Origin: Sipunculus nudus
Lineage: Eukaryota; Annelida; Sipuncula; Golfingiida; Sipunculidae
NCBI GenBank assembly: GCA_026874595.1
Contig: CM049320.1
Coordinates: 42,108,714-42,172,713, forward strand
Direction: 5' to 3'
DNA length: 64,000 nucleotides
Shown: in pieces, positions 13,441 through 28,200 of the stretch
Position numbering within the stretch: position 1 is the stretch's first letter
How the letters are laid out: the number at the start of each line of letters is the position of its first letter
Translations under genes and position numbers: made by a program
Notes under the pieces: model-generated
What the model saw: only the letters and a program-made list of their open reading frames with translations
Databases searched by the model: none
What the model was told of the DNA's origin: nothing

Positions 13441-14257
13441 CCCATGGGATTTCATTTCACGGAATATTCCATTCTATGTCGTACTTGCCAACTAAAACTA
13501 TGACTGCATGTAGCATTCCATTCCAAGACAAACTGACTGCAGGTATCATTTCATAGCGTGTCATAACTAGCCAAAACTAAATGTGGTGTCCCTTAAATCA
13601 TCAAACTAGGACTGTTCGTGGTATTCCATATCATACTAGCTTAAAATCTGACCAGGATTGCACGTAGCATTCCGTTTTTTTTTTCATACTATTTTTTTAA
13701 ACCTGATTAAGGCAGCATGCGAAATTCCATTCCTGGTCATATACTAAATAAATTCGACACAGGACTGCAAATAACATACTATTTAATGTTATGCTTTCTG
13801 TTAGCGGACAATTGTTTTCTTTCGTAAAAGCAAAACCGTGTTTTGTTTCGCAAAAATTTATTTAGATATTAGGCATGGTGACTGATGATACCTGTTCTGC
13901 TGAATTAAAAAAGGTCCCCAAGTCCAGGAAGGAGAAGGGTCAGGCCAAAAATTAGTCTGAAACCCTTGGAAAACGTTTCGGCAGCTGAAAAAGGGGATAT
14001 ACTTTCACGCCAATTAATATTGCTGTAATTCTGCTTTAATGATTAAAGGTTTCTTGTGGTGACCTTACACAGGCTATATATTCTGTCATTTATAGTTACT
14101 TCTTTTTAACGATATCTTTTGTTATCTTCAGGTTATGATTTTCCTTCCCAACAATGGCACAGGAGACGAGGATCTAGTTTGTCATCTTCTTTCCATGTAC
14201 TTATTCGCAGAAAATGGCTACTTTTCATTGTATTTTATTTTATGGTCATTTAGTTGT

Positions 14258-14288
<31 letters not shown>

Positions 14289-14636
14289 CTTTAAAATTTC
14301 ATAAATTTTCATTAAAAATTTCATTTAGTTTGACTCACTATCAAGTTATACCTCTCGGTTACAAAAGGCAAATCTTACCGTTTAATCATTGATGAACCAC
14401 ACAAGATCAGCAGACTAGATATCGTATTGAAATTTGAAGTTGTATAGTCTATGCGTTCAGGAGCTGTTGGGCAAATATACGACAATAATTTAAAAAGTAG
14501 TGTTCTAAGTATTCAGCTCTTTTGATAATTTATTCCGTATTTGGTTTATAATCCATATTGTAAAATAAAATTGTATTAGTGTACATTTTAAAATAAAAGT
14601 TAACAGGACTATACATATTTTTCTCTTTTCTTGTAG
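13441..14636. other. Intergenic, decayed minisatellite then unique AT-rich DNA
   Basis: To about 13740 there are diverged CACGT/CATTCCATT pieces of the 51-bp array. The rest shows no gene. The 85-codon frame at 14135 is mostly AT-rich sequence with a (TA)n tract. Confidence 0.55.
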
Positions 14637-14753
14637 CTGTCATATGGAGTTATCCGATTTCCGGTTTGACACCATGAGCATCATCCATGCCAGTCCTCGT
14701 GTCGGATCATCTTTACCTGGCATTCTTGCCCATCATCCGGACAATTACTGACG
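14637..14753 (+). other. Possible TMEM26 5' noncoding exon with a uORF
   Basis: A strong acceptor (TTTTTCTCTTTTCTTGTAG, ending 14636) and a plausible donor (GTAATA at 14754) bound a 117-bp segment of balanced composition. It holds a short ORF, ATG 14644 to TGA 14749-14751, starting MELSDFRFDTMSIIHASP. Splicing to the AG at 15073 would place it in the TMEM26 5'UTR. Alternatively it is the last exon of an upstream gene. No homologue is recognised. Confidence 0.3.
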
Positions 14754-15087
14754 GTAATACAAGGGACAGTGTATGATTCTTGTGTAAGATACGTTGGGGA
14801 CAGACAGTTAAGAATCTCCTAATCTAGATTCATCGTTATGTTTATGTTATTTGAAAAAAAAACAGGTTGTGAGAAGAATAAAAGAAAATTCCATTATTAC
14901 AGACCAAAGTTATGAAGAATCAACGATTATTCAAAACACATGGACAGATAAGTTGCATACATTGCTATGATATTGTTATAATTCCGCATCTAGGATTCAC
15001 GGATTATTCCGCGGATTATTTTGAAAAAATACAATCCAAATTAGGAAGATTTATCTAAGCTAGTCACTTGCAGGACAAGATTGAGTC

Positions 15088-15278
15088 ATGGGTTGTAACG
15101 TCATATTTCGTGCCTTGCTGGTCAGAGTATTATTCGCTTGTCACGGTCTCCTGGCAATATGGCTGCTTTTCAATACAACTAAGGACTCGCGTGCATGGTA
15201 CATCGCTGTGGCGCTTGGCGGCCTCGTTCTGGAAACACTGGTCACCATGTTCAAACAACAAGGCAAAGAGTGGAAATG
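15088..15278 (+). CDS. TMEM26: TMEM26 coding exon 1
   Basis: Encodes residues 1-63 and the first two bases of Trp64, with two membrane segments. The start is ATG 15088, giving MGCNVIFRALLVRVLF, which lines up with the N-terminus of vertebrate TMEM26. The donor is GTAAGT at 15279. Just upstream, TTGCAG at 15068-15073 could act as an acceptor, so the 5'UTR may begin in an earlier exon. Confidence 0.92.
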
Positions 15279-16214
15279 GTAAGTGATAATGAAACATTCA
15301 CTGTTCTGTTATTCATCTTCTTTTCTAGAATGGACGATTCTAGTTATATAAATTGTCATGTTGTACACTCCCTCCATGATCCTGACTTCAAATCAAATAT
15401 ATCCAATACATTTGATGAAATATATTAAAGACTTTGTGCTTTTAATGATTGTAAATGTGTATTACATACAATGGCGTCAATCTTCAAGGGTGCGGGATGA
15501 CCCATAGAGGTAGGTTGAAGCAACTGTTTTGTAAACCTACACGAATATTGTACTCCGTCTTTGTTTCAGGAAAATCTGAAAGAAAAGACACTGATGATAA
15601 AGATATCTGCTTGATCGAACAAACACCTATATAATAAACCTGAGTAATTCATTAATTTAAAAATCAACAATAATACATATCTTTATACAATATTGGTATG
15701 TTTACACTTATTCAGAGAGTTGGCTCTAACCATACTGTGCAATCAGTTTTAAATTGATCATTTAAATGTGATTATGCCAACCATTTTTTTTTATCAAACT
15801 GACTTTACATTAACATTAATATATCAACGGCGCTTTATAATCTCTTTCCATCTGTAATGTATCCGTTCATATACTATAAAATTATGCAAAATTGCATGGT
15901 TGGAATCTCTTGCATATAGATAATTTTGTCTGGCAACCTTTTGTTCATGGGGTCTTTTAAGTTCTGTGAACAGTAATTAATAGCATATTTCTGTAATTTG
16001 CTTTGAATAATATATTTAGCGGTATAATAAATTGTATCTGACATATGTACCATTAGTTGCATACATAGGTCAGTGTTGTGTTTACTGTAAATATTTATCG
16101 ATCTTTAATCTCCAGCTATAACTATATCAAAATATATCTACCCATGATAAAAGGTATATAGGTATATATTACCAAATCTATACAGTAACTGATACAATAT
16201 ACAGTACCTGATAT

Positions 16215-16267
<53 letters not shown>

Positions 16268-19200
16268 GTATATATATATATACAGAAGAGGCTAGTTCGA
16301 ATAAAACCATGTATCATGTGTTCTTTTTGCAATTTAGAGGAAAATACTCCCGGTTTATATAAATTTCACATACATGTTTTTCGATATCTATATATTTTTT
16401 TGCGGTTGAGACAAAGCAAAAAAAAGCCAATGTCCCGTGTCAGAAATGACGCTATGATGAAAATATTAATAGTGCAAATGTCCTTGTATTTTCCATATTT
16501 CCATATTAAGGGCGCAGATAGTAAAGTAATCTTCAGAGTTTTATACTGCGTATTATTAAACACGCACTTCAATGATTCCGAATGATGTTTTAAGGTTATC
16601 AGTAATGCCCTCAGTGGTCTTGTCAAATATCTTAAGATATCCTGCTTCAGAAGCACTTGACAAATTCTTAATAAAATAATTGACCGAATTACTGACCTCA
16701 TCGGGCAAAATGATTTAACTAAAAGATTTGTGATAGCGGGGTCTCGGGTCTTCTGTTGGCGATGAATCAAGTCGGGTTAAAGCAGGCCGCCTCTCCTCGA
16801 CCATCAAGTCACTATAATGTCTCTTGACAGATTATCAACAAACTCAGCTGGCTAAAATTGATGGATCTTCACCAAATAATAGTACGCTGCCCGTTGCCAT
16901 GTTGTCTAGCAATGAATGAGTGAACATTCTGCCATGCCCACATTCATTCCCTGTGAAAGGAGGACCGGCAGTCGTCTTGTCTTTGTTGCGTAGCAACCAA
17001 TATTTCCCGCGCAATTTAAACCAAGATCAGGAATTATACTTATTATGTCTCCCTCTTTAAAATAAATATAAATTTATTTATTTTACATGTATTGAACAAA
17101 TAATTATTATAACTAATCGCGGCACTCTCCATGGCTCAAATGGTGGCGAACGGTAGTCTGTCGGGGTGGCGGAAACCGGAGAAAACCACCGGCCTTGAAC
17201 GGGCAAACTATACAACCCACTCTCATGGCCACCTTAGGGATCGAGCCCGGGTCGCCAGCGAAGAGAGTCGTGCGTTTTACCCCTCGACTGTATAAACTCG
17301 ATTGTGCATATACCATTGGAATAATATTTAAGTTATATTAATGTGTAAGCGGCTTATTACATTCATTATATGTTTTATTACATGTTTGTCTCGTCAAAAT
17401 AACTCATTCAGCTAGTCGTTTGTTGTAAATGGACTACTGTCACAAAGGATTCTGTCACAAAGGATTGGAGCCTTAATTATCAGGGTTTTCAAGAAACAGC
17501 GAGGGTAGTTGTCACTGATGTTTGAGATTTCTACGGGACGCTCGATTCTGAGATTTTAAGGATTCCGCTGGTTTGGCACAAGACCCGATAAAAAAGTAAT
17601 TAACATGTTCAAGCGTTTCAATACAGATCTCTCCACTCGTAATCACTTTTAAATGGAGACTCTAAACTTGTACATGGATCTTTTGGACCTCCTTTATTCC
17701 TCGGGACTTCATCCCCCCCTGCGATTCAAGGACTCTCCAAATAATGTTTCGCCTGTCGACAGCCCTGATTGATAGAGTGAATATATACAGTGTGCATATA
17801 CAACGACGTTACAACAATGTTTTATACATATATACTAAAGAATCATATTACTTTTAAATCTGAGCTCAACATAACCACATGACAGCCATTCGAAGATTTT
17901 ACAAAGAGTATATAAGCTTATTAGACAAACTAGATGTTTTCCGTATATATAAATATACTACAGTGAAGTATAAACCGCCTACTAAAGAATAATATTAAGC
18001 GGAGGGATGATATCAACATAACCTACGGCGTTTATATCGGTCCGCTGCGTGTACTGTTTTTGCTAGAGAGCGTATTACAAAAAGAACTGCAGCTGTCGAA
18101 CCTTCCATCAGTCGTCACTGGTTATTCTTGATGTATTTATTATTTACCTGAAAATAGCCTTGTGTTTGCTAACACCTGCCAGGTGACCTTTATAACACTA
18201 AATCAATATCCCGAGGGTACCTGGTTTGACCATATAATTCACAGGTGCTGCTAATTGGCACTTCCGGTCAACATTTTTATCATGAATTTGTTGGTATATC
18301 GTGTTTTCAAAGCACCCATGTCTTCGTTTAAGCACAAATCATATATATTGTAAGAAAATACAAGAAAAGTCTAGTTTACAGGGATAAAAGCAAATATGAC
18401 GGTTGCGAGGGCCATGCCATGCTATTGCATAAGATAAATTCTCTCTGACCATTCATGCATGGAGTTGTAGAGGGTTTTTCTGGTTCCAGTAACAGACAGG
18501 GTAATTTTCCTCTTGTCTATGGTACATTTACCTTGCCTGTTCCCTCTCTACGTGAGGTTTAAAAAAATGTTCATTTTTTCCACCAAAGTTTAACAGGTAA
18601 TCTTATATTATTTAAAAAAAAAAACTCATAGCCGCGACAAAATAATTCATGTTTAGTTTGAAACATCAAGCACGTGTCATCAAGGAAAAGGGTTACTAAG
18701 CTGGATGGACCCGAGGCTCCGAATTTCCTTTTTAATTCTTTATAAAAATATTTGGCTTCGTTAGATCAACGTATTCATTATCTCAGTTTTGGTACAGTCG
18801 AGGAAATATAAGCGTCACCATGAACAAAACGGTGACTGAAAACGAGTATCCGTGAAATTTGGTTCCCTGTGGACTAGTGCCTGTGACAAAGTTGTATTCG
18901 TACCATTATAAATTACAAATGAGCTTTTTCGGTATTTGCTTGCAGAATTAATCGAAATGTTCGTCAGTTTGCAATGTGTATATGCTAAGGAGCTGAATCA
19001 ACAAACAAAAAAGTCTGACAGTGGAGGTTTAGAACTATCAAGTGAACTGTTTATGATCTGTCATGAACTATGGATGCCTTTTTGGTTCGGTTGAATGGTC
19101 TAAAAACCACTGCTCGTCAAAAAGTCCGCATCTTGTTTTATTATTTGCAATAAATCCTTAGTAAGGTCGTTAACCTTTTCAAAGATCATTTAACAACAAT

Positions 19201-22200
19201 ACCAAATGTTTATTGATAGCAAATCCAGTGGTCAAGTAAACAGGTTACACATACACAAGAGAAGAACCCTGTGTTCTTTTCCAGGTTTAAACATTTGTTT
19301 AGTTGCTTTAATTTTGTTTCCTGAAGGAGCTCTTTGTTTTGAATACAGTAAGAAAAACTTAAGAACATGGGGTATTTCATTGTCATAAGCTTAATATGTA
19401 ATAATTTGTAATATGTAATTATTTGTAATATGTCATAATTTGTAATATGTAATAATTTTGAATCGGGATGACTGTTTGGGTTGTTTTAAATCATTTCGGA
19501 ATAGATTAATAAATGGACATCAGAACAATAAACATTCAAGTTAATCACACCAATAAAGTATATTTTAATATATTACTTGTCACTGTAATTAAGTCAAAAA
19601 GTAAATTTGGCAATTTTTACTGCAATAAACTAAGATTCGTTTCATAACAAAGTTCAGTAATATTATCAATTATCCATATACAATAATGCCTGTTTACGTT
19701 GTCTTTGTGCTCATGGGTGTTTGGACGTACTGATTTTAGCCGTGATTAGCAGCAAATATATAACTCTGCCGGCGGTCATAACTGACAGCGGACGAAGTCC
19801 CACGGGGGTCATTCACTGTGTAAATGCCAGCAGCCGGTCAGTCTGTTCGATTTGTTTATGTTGCCGGTCAGAATATGGCAAATTCTCAGATCCAATATTG
19901 CTATATTAGCAAACGTTCGCTAATTCATGGATCTATTTCAGCGAGCTTCTAAGCGGCCCTACAGCCCCGGTGTAAGTACATACATGATCGAGTGAAACCC
20001 GCGGTCAAGCAGTTCGATTAAACATCAATCAGTCCGCCAGAACATCTTTGTCAACTTCCTGACCACAGATTCATCATCTTATGTTTGTTAGATACATTTA
20101 CAGATTATTGTTATCACTGTCAAACAGCGTAACCTTTATCATACCGGACTTCGGTTGACCACTTACTCTCCACGAATAAGAAGGGTTTATTTCCTCGTGC
20201 GCTATTGCACATAGCAGTATTTGATTAAACCTACAGGTGATACCTTTTTTGGCAATGATAAGAAAATTTTGGTAAGGAATAAGCTATTACAGTCATTGGG
20301 AAAACGTCTATCCTTATAGCAAAACCTACCATTAGTGACTGATTTAAATCAGAAAAAAAATCACATTTATACAAAAGCAAAATCTGCAATGTTTCTTCAA
20401 AAAACAAAAATATTTATCATTTTAAAGTTTACTTTATATACGGGTAAGGCGATAATAATGAATTTGATAATTAGTATATAAGATACAAGAATTATACTCC
20501 AAAACGAAAGCGCATGCGCATATATGCAATATATGAATTGTGCATTTTTTGTATACCTATAGGTTTTTTTTCAGAACATAGATATGACAAATGTTACTAA
20601 TACGTACAATAATATAGCCTTAGGTTCTGGGGACTACTCCGTTACCCTGGTAATAAGATATGGTACATGTTTTCATCTAATGATGATTTTTGCTTACATA
20701 TATTTTGAGTTGTTCTGTATGTTAAACATATTTTTATGCGAGTTTATAAAAGAAATATCGACAAAAATACATTCCTGTGACGTTGCAGAATTAATTAAAA
20801 TGTTTGTCAGTTTCAATGTGTATGTACAGTGATTTGAATTAAACAAAAGTTGTATACATACGTCTTAAGCACGCACGCTTCCAGATTTGAAGCAATAAAC
20901 AGACGTTTGACCAGCAGACGGGAAAACAACGTAGGCCTCGGGTACATGGAACTAAAACGACGGTCCGCCTGCTGCTACATCATCTGGTCACAGTCAGATC
21001 ACAAACCTGCCACAGGCAGTGCATGCCAAGGTTGATAGAACTATTTGAACCCAGACATTTGTACACGTAAGATCAAGAATACCGAAGATTTAAATATTAA
21101 ATGTAAATGATGGCACAGGAATTATAATTTATTACTCAATCATAGCGTTCAACGTTTTATTTGGGCGAGTTTGTAAACTTAGTCACGAAGACATTTTACT
21201 CTATTGTTAATGTACCTTTTCTAATAATTACGAATTTTCCCTAGATACGCTGTCGTTTTTAGAACTCACGATTCACCTGAAGGACCTCTTCAGGATATTG
21301 TGGTTCTTCATTCTTTGTGCTGGTTTTACACCTGGCAAGAATTCCTTCAATAACATCCCCTAAACATTCTTCGGGGACAAAGTTACTGTTTATACTTTGC
21401 TGTTAGGCAAGAGTAAAAATTATGTAAGGAAATACACGCATTTACATGTAAAGCCTACCTGTATACATTTCCTACCAGTCTAAACAATATGAGTATTTTC
21501 CCTGTTTTAAATAAGTTTTGCTGTTAAAAAAAATAGCTCACTGTGGTACATACAAATTTATCCTTTTTTACATTTATTCTTGTGTATTACGCATAAAGAA
21601 ATAGAATCGATTAAAAATATTAAATTAAGAATAATGCCAGTTTAAATTAAATTCTGTTAAAAAACAATATTTAGGCCTAGATGGATTTACTCAATTCAGC
21701 TGAACTGGATTATAGCAGGTCCACGTAAATGCATGTTGATTAAAGGATTATTGGACTGCTAGCAGCATTTCTAAACATGACGCTGTAATTAGCCAGCGTG
21801 TTTCATCTCAGCTCGCGGTTCGTCCAGACAGTCTCTGACGTCGACTGGGCTGTATATGTGTTAAGTGCTGGTACTTACTGGTAGTCCAAGCTGCAGCCGG
21901 GCTGGACAGTAATCTGTGACTGGACATTAACAGGTGGTGCTGACTGCTGTCAGCGTCTGCCAGTCATAGAAATTATGAACATTCTCTTGGGTCAGAAATG
22001 CCTATGATATATCTAATTTAGTATGAGCATTCTGGTTAAGAATAGAATGGGTATTACCACAACAGTTATAAATACACCATACAAATACAATACTTACTCT
22101 CTTGGGTTTACAGAAAATACTAATTCTTTGCAAGAATAAATCATCCGCTAAGTATATATGGCAAAATGCTATATAGTCGAAAGTCTTTCAACAGTGTATA

Positions 22201-25200
22201 CAGGGCCACGCTTCACTAACACGGGTTCTCCTAATGAATGGCAGAGCAAGCACTGGCCCTAATTTCTGTCAATGGGCGGCTTGAAATTGGGGACAGCTGA
22301 ATAGGATGTGCGTCACGATGGAAATTGAGACAATGTAAGAAAAACAAAACAGATATGATGATGAACCAGATTACCTCTATGAGTGTTACCCTAAATCTCT
22401 TAAAAAAATTGATGAAAATCTTATCATTCTTTCGCATGAAGGTGCTAACATCCAAACAAACGAAGCACGAGCTCATACTAACTACGACTCCCGGCTGTGC
22501 TATAAGGAGTGCTTCACAAAGTTCGCACATTTTATTCACTTACATGTCACTTATTTGATGCTTGTAAACCAACAGTGCAATTTATATCAGCAGCGGAGTG
22601 AAAGAGCTCTGGCTGTTTGTAGATTCTGTAATTTGCAAAAAATTGATGTACTACATACGAAAAGTTTGAAATCATCTAAAACCACCTTTTTTTTAAAGAA
22701 ACTTAAAAATAACCAGAAAAAATATGAACAAGTAATTTTCAAATTTAAAAGGAAGAGAATGTGAAAAGTTTTTTTTTGTAAAAAAAAAATACTGTAAAAG
22801 AGTAATTAGTGGTATAATTACTTACTTTACTCAGGATACTGTGGTTGCCTTTTTCTAGTCGGATAAATTCCACAGAGCTTTCGATCCATAACGACTTAAT
22901 CCAAATACAGATCGGCCAGTTTGAAAAAAATGGCTTTAGATGAATTCTTATAATTTGTTGTTGAAATTCAATTGTTTTATACATATCATTGGGTTGTCTC
23001 TGACACTGTGAATTTCATTTCATATATTATCAAGTAAGAAAAAATAATCTTCTACAAAAAAGACTGTTCCATTCAGTGAGCCAGATTAAATGAAGAGCTA
23101 TGTCTTATGTAGCGGGAAATCAAAGACAGTACTGATACCAGAGCGTTGATTACACAGTCTGTCACCAGAAGTGTGTTCATATCAATTTGGTTTGTAAAAC
23201 TATGCTTATATCTATGCTTATTAAGTAAATAGCAGAGAATTCTGTGTAACACATAAACTTCAAAGTCCTTTTTACTGTAGCCAAGTTTAAGTAAAACACA
23301 AGAGAGAAAAGCAACTTGATGCTTTTGGACTTAATTTTTGTACCTGTTTCATTTATTATTTATTATTTGTTAGGCTAAGTCCTAAAACTGCATGCAAATC
23401 TAATTTTTTGAAAATCATGTTATTTGCTTTAACAAAAATGGATATTTTTACAAGATACTAGTGGCATGCCTCTCATAGCAGCTACTATTGTTCCCAAATA
23501 TAGTTTTTTGTTTCATCTTCATTAGCCAAAGCAATGCACTTGTGGGGAACTAAGGCACCATACAATGACTAATGAGTTTTTATTTAATGCCTGTCCATCG
23601 TCTCAAATTATGGCACATCAGAATTGAAGATACGGTTTATTTATGTCACTGGACCTGAATATGTTTTTTGAGTGGAATGTGTAAAAGCACCAGCACTTGT
23701 TTTATTTGGGATTTATAGAGTATTTAGGTAAAGGGCTTACGAGTGCGCCAGGTTCAGGCGTCTGTTTACTGGACCAATCAATGCTACAATCAGGTGAGCT
23801 CAACGGGTGCATGTAGAATGACCAAAAGCTGCGTTGTAGCAAATTGCACCTGCATGTACTTTGCTTTGGAGAAGTTTTTTTTTTTTGCAGATTCGCACAA
23901 TGCTTTGTGATAAATTTACGTTATACAGATTTTCAAGCCATTTCTAATATTGCTGTGTCATATGCATCTGCCTGTCAAAATGCCAAACTTTACAGATTTC
24001 GGACAAAACGTTACGTTCTTCTGTTTCAATAACCAAAAAAAATATCATTTCTAAACTTGCATGTTTTCATGCCAGAGTTTTTTAAAAGAAGTTTTTTTAT
24101 TACCAACGTGATTTCATATCGGCTAGACAAATGGATATTCCCAGAATGTGCACTGGGGACCGCAGTGGTAACAAACACAGGTGGAAACGTCAGATTGCCG
24201 CATGGAACTAGTTAACATTTATCCAACTATAGTTCTGTCCTAAAGGGAGCGATACATTTCCCGTACGATAAGAAATGGTTAAACGTCGTTCCATACAACA
24301 ACGACATGTACATGTATTATATAATTTAAAAATTGTGAGTCATGTTTTCTTAGGTAAGTTAATTTTACCATTTTTTTCAAGAGTGTTTTGTGATCTGACA
24401 TATATTCAGATCTCGCTTTTTGCTGAATAAGCAACATCAATGTAAACAAGATACATATATGCAATTGCAAAACGATCATTGGAAGCTCCCAACCCCCCCC
24501 CCCCCCCCGGTCGGAAACTGGTCGATAATTGTGGATCAGCTGTGGAGTGAACGGCTTTTGAAATAGGTCAAGGTCATAGATAAGTGTCAGGTGCAAATCT
24601 GTGTGTCCGAGAACTAATGCACCTAAATATCAGCTTTTGAAAATAAGCCATATTTTAGATCTAGCACAAGCAGAAAATGGTGAACGAAAGAGAAGAAAAG
24701 AAATTGTAATCAATAACCCGTGTAAGTCTTCCCGATAAGGCTTAAACAGTCCAAATAACTATACCGATTATAAGTACAGGTAACTGGAATAAAAAAAAAA
24801 GGTCTTAATTTATAGGGCCCGGTGTGCCGCATGAACGCTTAATTGGAGTTTGCACAGCAGTTAGAAAAAAAATCTTCGGCGACACATCAGTCTGTGCACC
24901 CTTTTCTAAAAACGGAAACTCCTAGCACCGATTTCTTACAAATTTCAGAAAACCCATTACCTAAAGCATAAATACTCAACATGAGTAAAAGTCTACACTT
25001 CCGGGTTTAACAGTTATCAACGCGTGGAAAATATGATTTGCTTCAAAGCTTCTCATAAAATACAAATTTTTTTTTTACATTGTTTAGTTAATTTCAAATG
25101 TTGAATCATCTTCTGAGGGTTTCATGAAGGATCCATACCCGGATGAACCATTTAGGACACACACATATATACAGTGGAACTCCGCAATGACGACCACCTT

Positions 25201-28200
25201 GGTGTGGTCATAATTTGGGGGTGGTCGTATTTGTGGAACTAGAAGTTACCTGTATTGTATATTCGGGACTAAGAAAGGTGGTCTTATTCGTGGGGATGGT
25301 AGCAATTGCGGGGTGGTCGCAAGGCGGGGTTCTACTGTATATATATAATTGTTTTACCGATTTACCTCTCCCGTTTTCATGGTTCGTCTTTTTTAGACAT
25401 ATTTCCCCTAGAACTATTATTTTTGTTGCATTGAATTTTATAGTTCTCTTTGACAGGTCTTACACTTGAGTCTATGTGTAGGCGGACCTGTCGCTGTGTC
25501 GTTAAACCTGATTAGTTTTCTCTATCCACATAATGTCTGATCCATTTGAAATTTCAGACTGATTTCCACTGCGGTCACCAAGTACAAATTAATATATTGT
25601 ATTTTTATGTTTATACACATCCTCAAACTGAGACTTGTGCCGGCATGATATTAGATTAGTCCTCGCTCGCGGATATTTGTTATATCTTATTTTTGCCGCA
25701 AAAATCTCTTCATGTGCTTTACTCTCGATTTCCCCTGAGGACACCAGTAATGCCTGAGCTGATCACGTGACAATACCTCATAGATCGCTACTACATGTGA
25801 AGTCCATGTCAAGGTCGCAGACGATTTATCATCTCAGACCATTTCTAAAAAGAAACGTGATATCACATAACTCAATCCATCAGCATTAATTTTACATACT
25901 TAATCTCAGCCAAAACAAGAATTAAGACAATTCCTACGAGCTGTTATACGAATGATATTAATCCTGTTTTGCAAGCTTTGATTTATTGGATAAAAAGGTT
26001 CGTTTCAAAGAAGCATTTTCTTGATTTATATCACATAATAATTAAATTTATTGTGTCAGGAAATAACCTCTTGCCTTTCACAGATTACAATTTGTCCTGG
26101 CTCATATAATTTGTTCTTGCTGATGTATAATGTATGTACTGCCTAATAACACCCAGTCTCTTTTATAAAGAACAGTTTAGCAATTTACACTTTTCCTTAA
26201 TAAAAGATCACCAACATTATTAAAGCTCCATAAACTCTAACACTAAGATTATTAATCTAAGCATTGAGACCTTTGCTCAAGGTATTATTTTTTCAATGAT
26301 TTTAGTTGTTGGAGGTAACCGCCTCCGTTTGTTAATGTTAGCTTAACAGTAGTATGTACATCTGCAGAATTCCGTTTGGGTTTCGGACTACATGACAGGG
26401 CAGTAGCACACGCTTCCTCTTTATTTAATATCCTGGTGTTAACCAGGCCCGGTGACTACTGCACCTTCGGGCCCTTGATGTGTAATCTTCCCCGATGCTG
26501 GGTCATATCGGCGAGGAAGCCTGAAAGGCGCACTCGTTTGTGACTGAAACACGGTCGTGGAGCACGGATTTCCCAATATAAACCTGCAAAGCGTTCACCC
26601 TAGGTGAGGGCCGACCGTGAAATAACTCACGATCTCTTGGGTTAAAATCCTATGCTCTACCCCTAAAGGGACAGAAGCCCGGTATAACCAATGTATTAGA
26701 CATAAGTGTATCGGCGATCAGGTGCGTGAGGCACCTATTTGAAGCTTTATGTTGTATTTTGCAAAGGACGATGAGCAAAGTTACAAGAAAGAACAGGACA
26801 CTGACACCAAGCAAGGCAAAATAAAAAATAAAAGATGATACCGACGTCGCCGGTAATTTCAGGGAAATCAGTAAAGAACTTTTAACTCCTCAAAGCTACA
26901 CAGACAGGTAAAAAGGGAGATAGATGGAGTATCTGGACGATGTGGTTAACAAACATTATGGAAAATAAGGAAGTTTATTTATATAAGTTTCAATCATGTA
27001 TACCCGCTCCAAGCTAGTATGTGGCCTTGTGTGCAAATAATTTATGATATGAGAACCAGTAACGCTTTAACTTTCAAGCAGGTTATTTGTAGTATACGAT
27101 ATAATACAAAGACCGCTATATTACCTATCAAATATTTGATTACCTGATCAATTAGAAGATCGTTGAGACTATAAATCAAGCAGGTATTGAAGATATGAAA
27201 TGAAATAAAAGACGGTCATGGCACTGCAGTGCCATCCACTCGTGGTATCCAGTATAGGTCATGTATTCCATATGTAAAACTACCTGTATATTTATGGTAG
27301 TAATGTAAATGGTTGACAACTTTTGAAAAAGACTAGCTGTGTGTAGGTTGTTGTACACAAGCTTTCGGGTGCTCGGCCCACTTCCTCAGGTGTAAATGGA
27401 GCTGTTCCTCAGGTACCTGTTCCCAGTACGGTTCAGTTGACGAGGATTATGGCAAAGCTTGTCGGGTCTATTGTTAAGCTGTGTCGGTGCTGGCTGAATT
27501 AGGGGATTGGTGGATTAGTGATGTGATCATGATTTCCAGGTAGCAGGTGTCCAGTGAAGTGGTAACTGATCCTTAAAAGAAAGGGAGTGTTCCAAGTTTT
27601 CAATTAATGTGTTGTGTATTGGTGTAAAAATCAAAATGTATGTACATAGTCTAAAATAGTTGAGTCCTATGTTTAGTCTTTGTAATAGGTTAGGAATCCA
27701 TTATCTCTGTTTAATCCGATATTTATGCAGTCAACCTGTTCTATGAGTTTCAGTTTACATATGCTATGGTGATGAAAGGTTCGGGTATTGTTGATTCTAC
27801 GATTTAGCCAATGGCAAACTAATTAGCGGCAAAGTATTTTCTCGACACCTTGCTAGTGTTTTGACTTAAACAATCCGAGTTGATTGGCTGAACCCTTTAT
27901 ATAAACCCTATATGTAAAGAACGCTAGGATGCCAAACTCTGTTCCAGCTTGGAAACTGATGCCGCATGTTCCCGCTTTAATGTTATTTTCTTGTTTTTCT
28001 GTTATGCCTGTATTTACCGCCAGCACCTCTGACAAGCCGACTTCCTTTGTATCAAACTTCAATAAGAAAGTTTGGCCTGCGATGTTATTCACAGCACGTC
28101 AATTGTCAGCAAGGAAGAGAAAAAGATATCATGTTCCAAAGAAGTTTCGCAATTGGGGTTCAAAATAACGGTTCCATGTATACATCATCAACAGTATAAT

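Noticed and set aside
16366-16770. 134-codon minus frame in TMEM26 intron 1
   Set aside because: No domain recognised, AT-rich composition, no splice context; likely chance.
17113-17316. 67-codon minus frame
   Set aside because: It is the translated tRNA-like head and body of a SINE.
27929-28168. 79-codon plus frame preceded by ATTGGCTGAACC and TTTATATAAA, promoter-like
   Set aside because: The segment overlaps a minus-strand retroelement remnant; CCAAT/TATA-like words are expected by chance in this AT-rich DNA.
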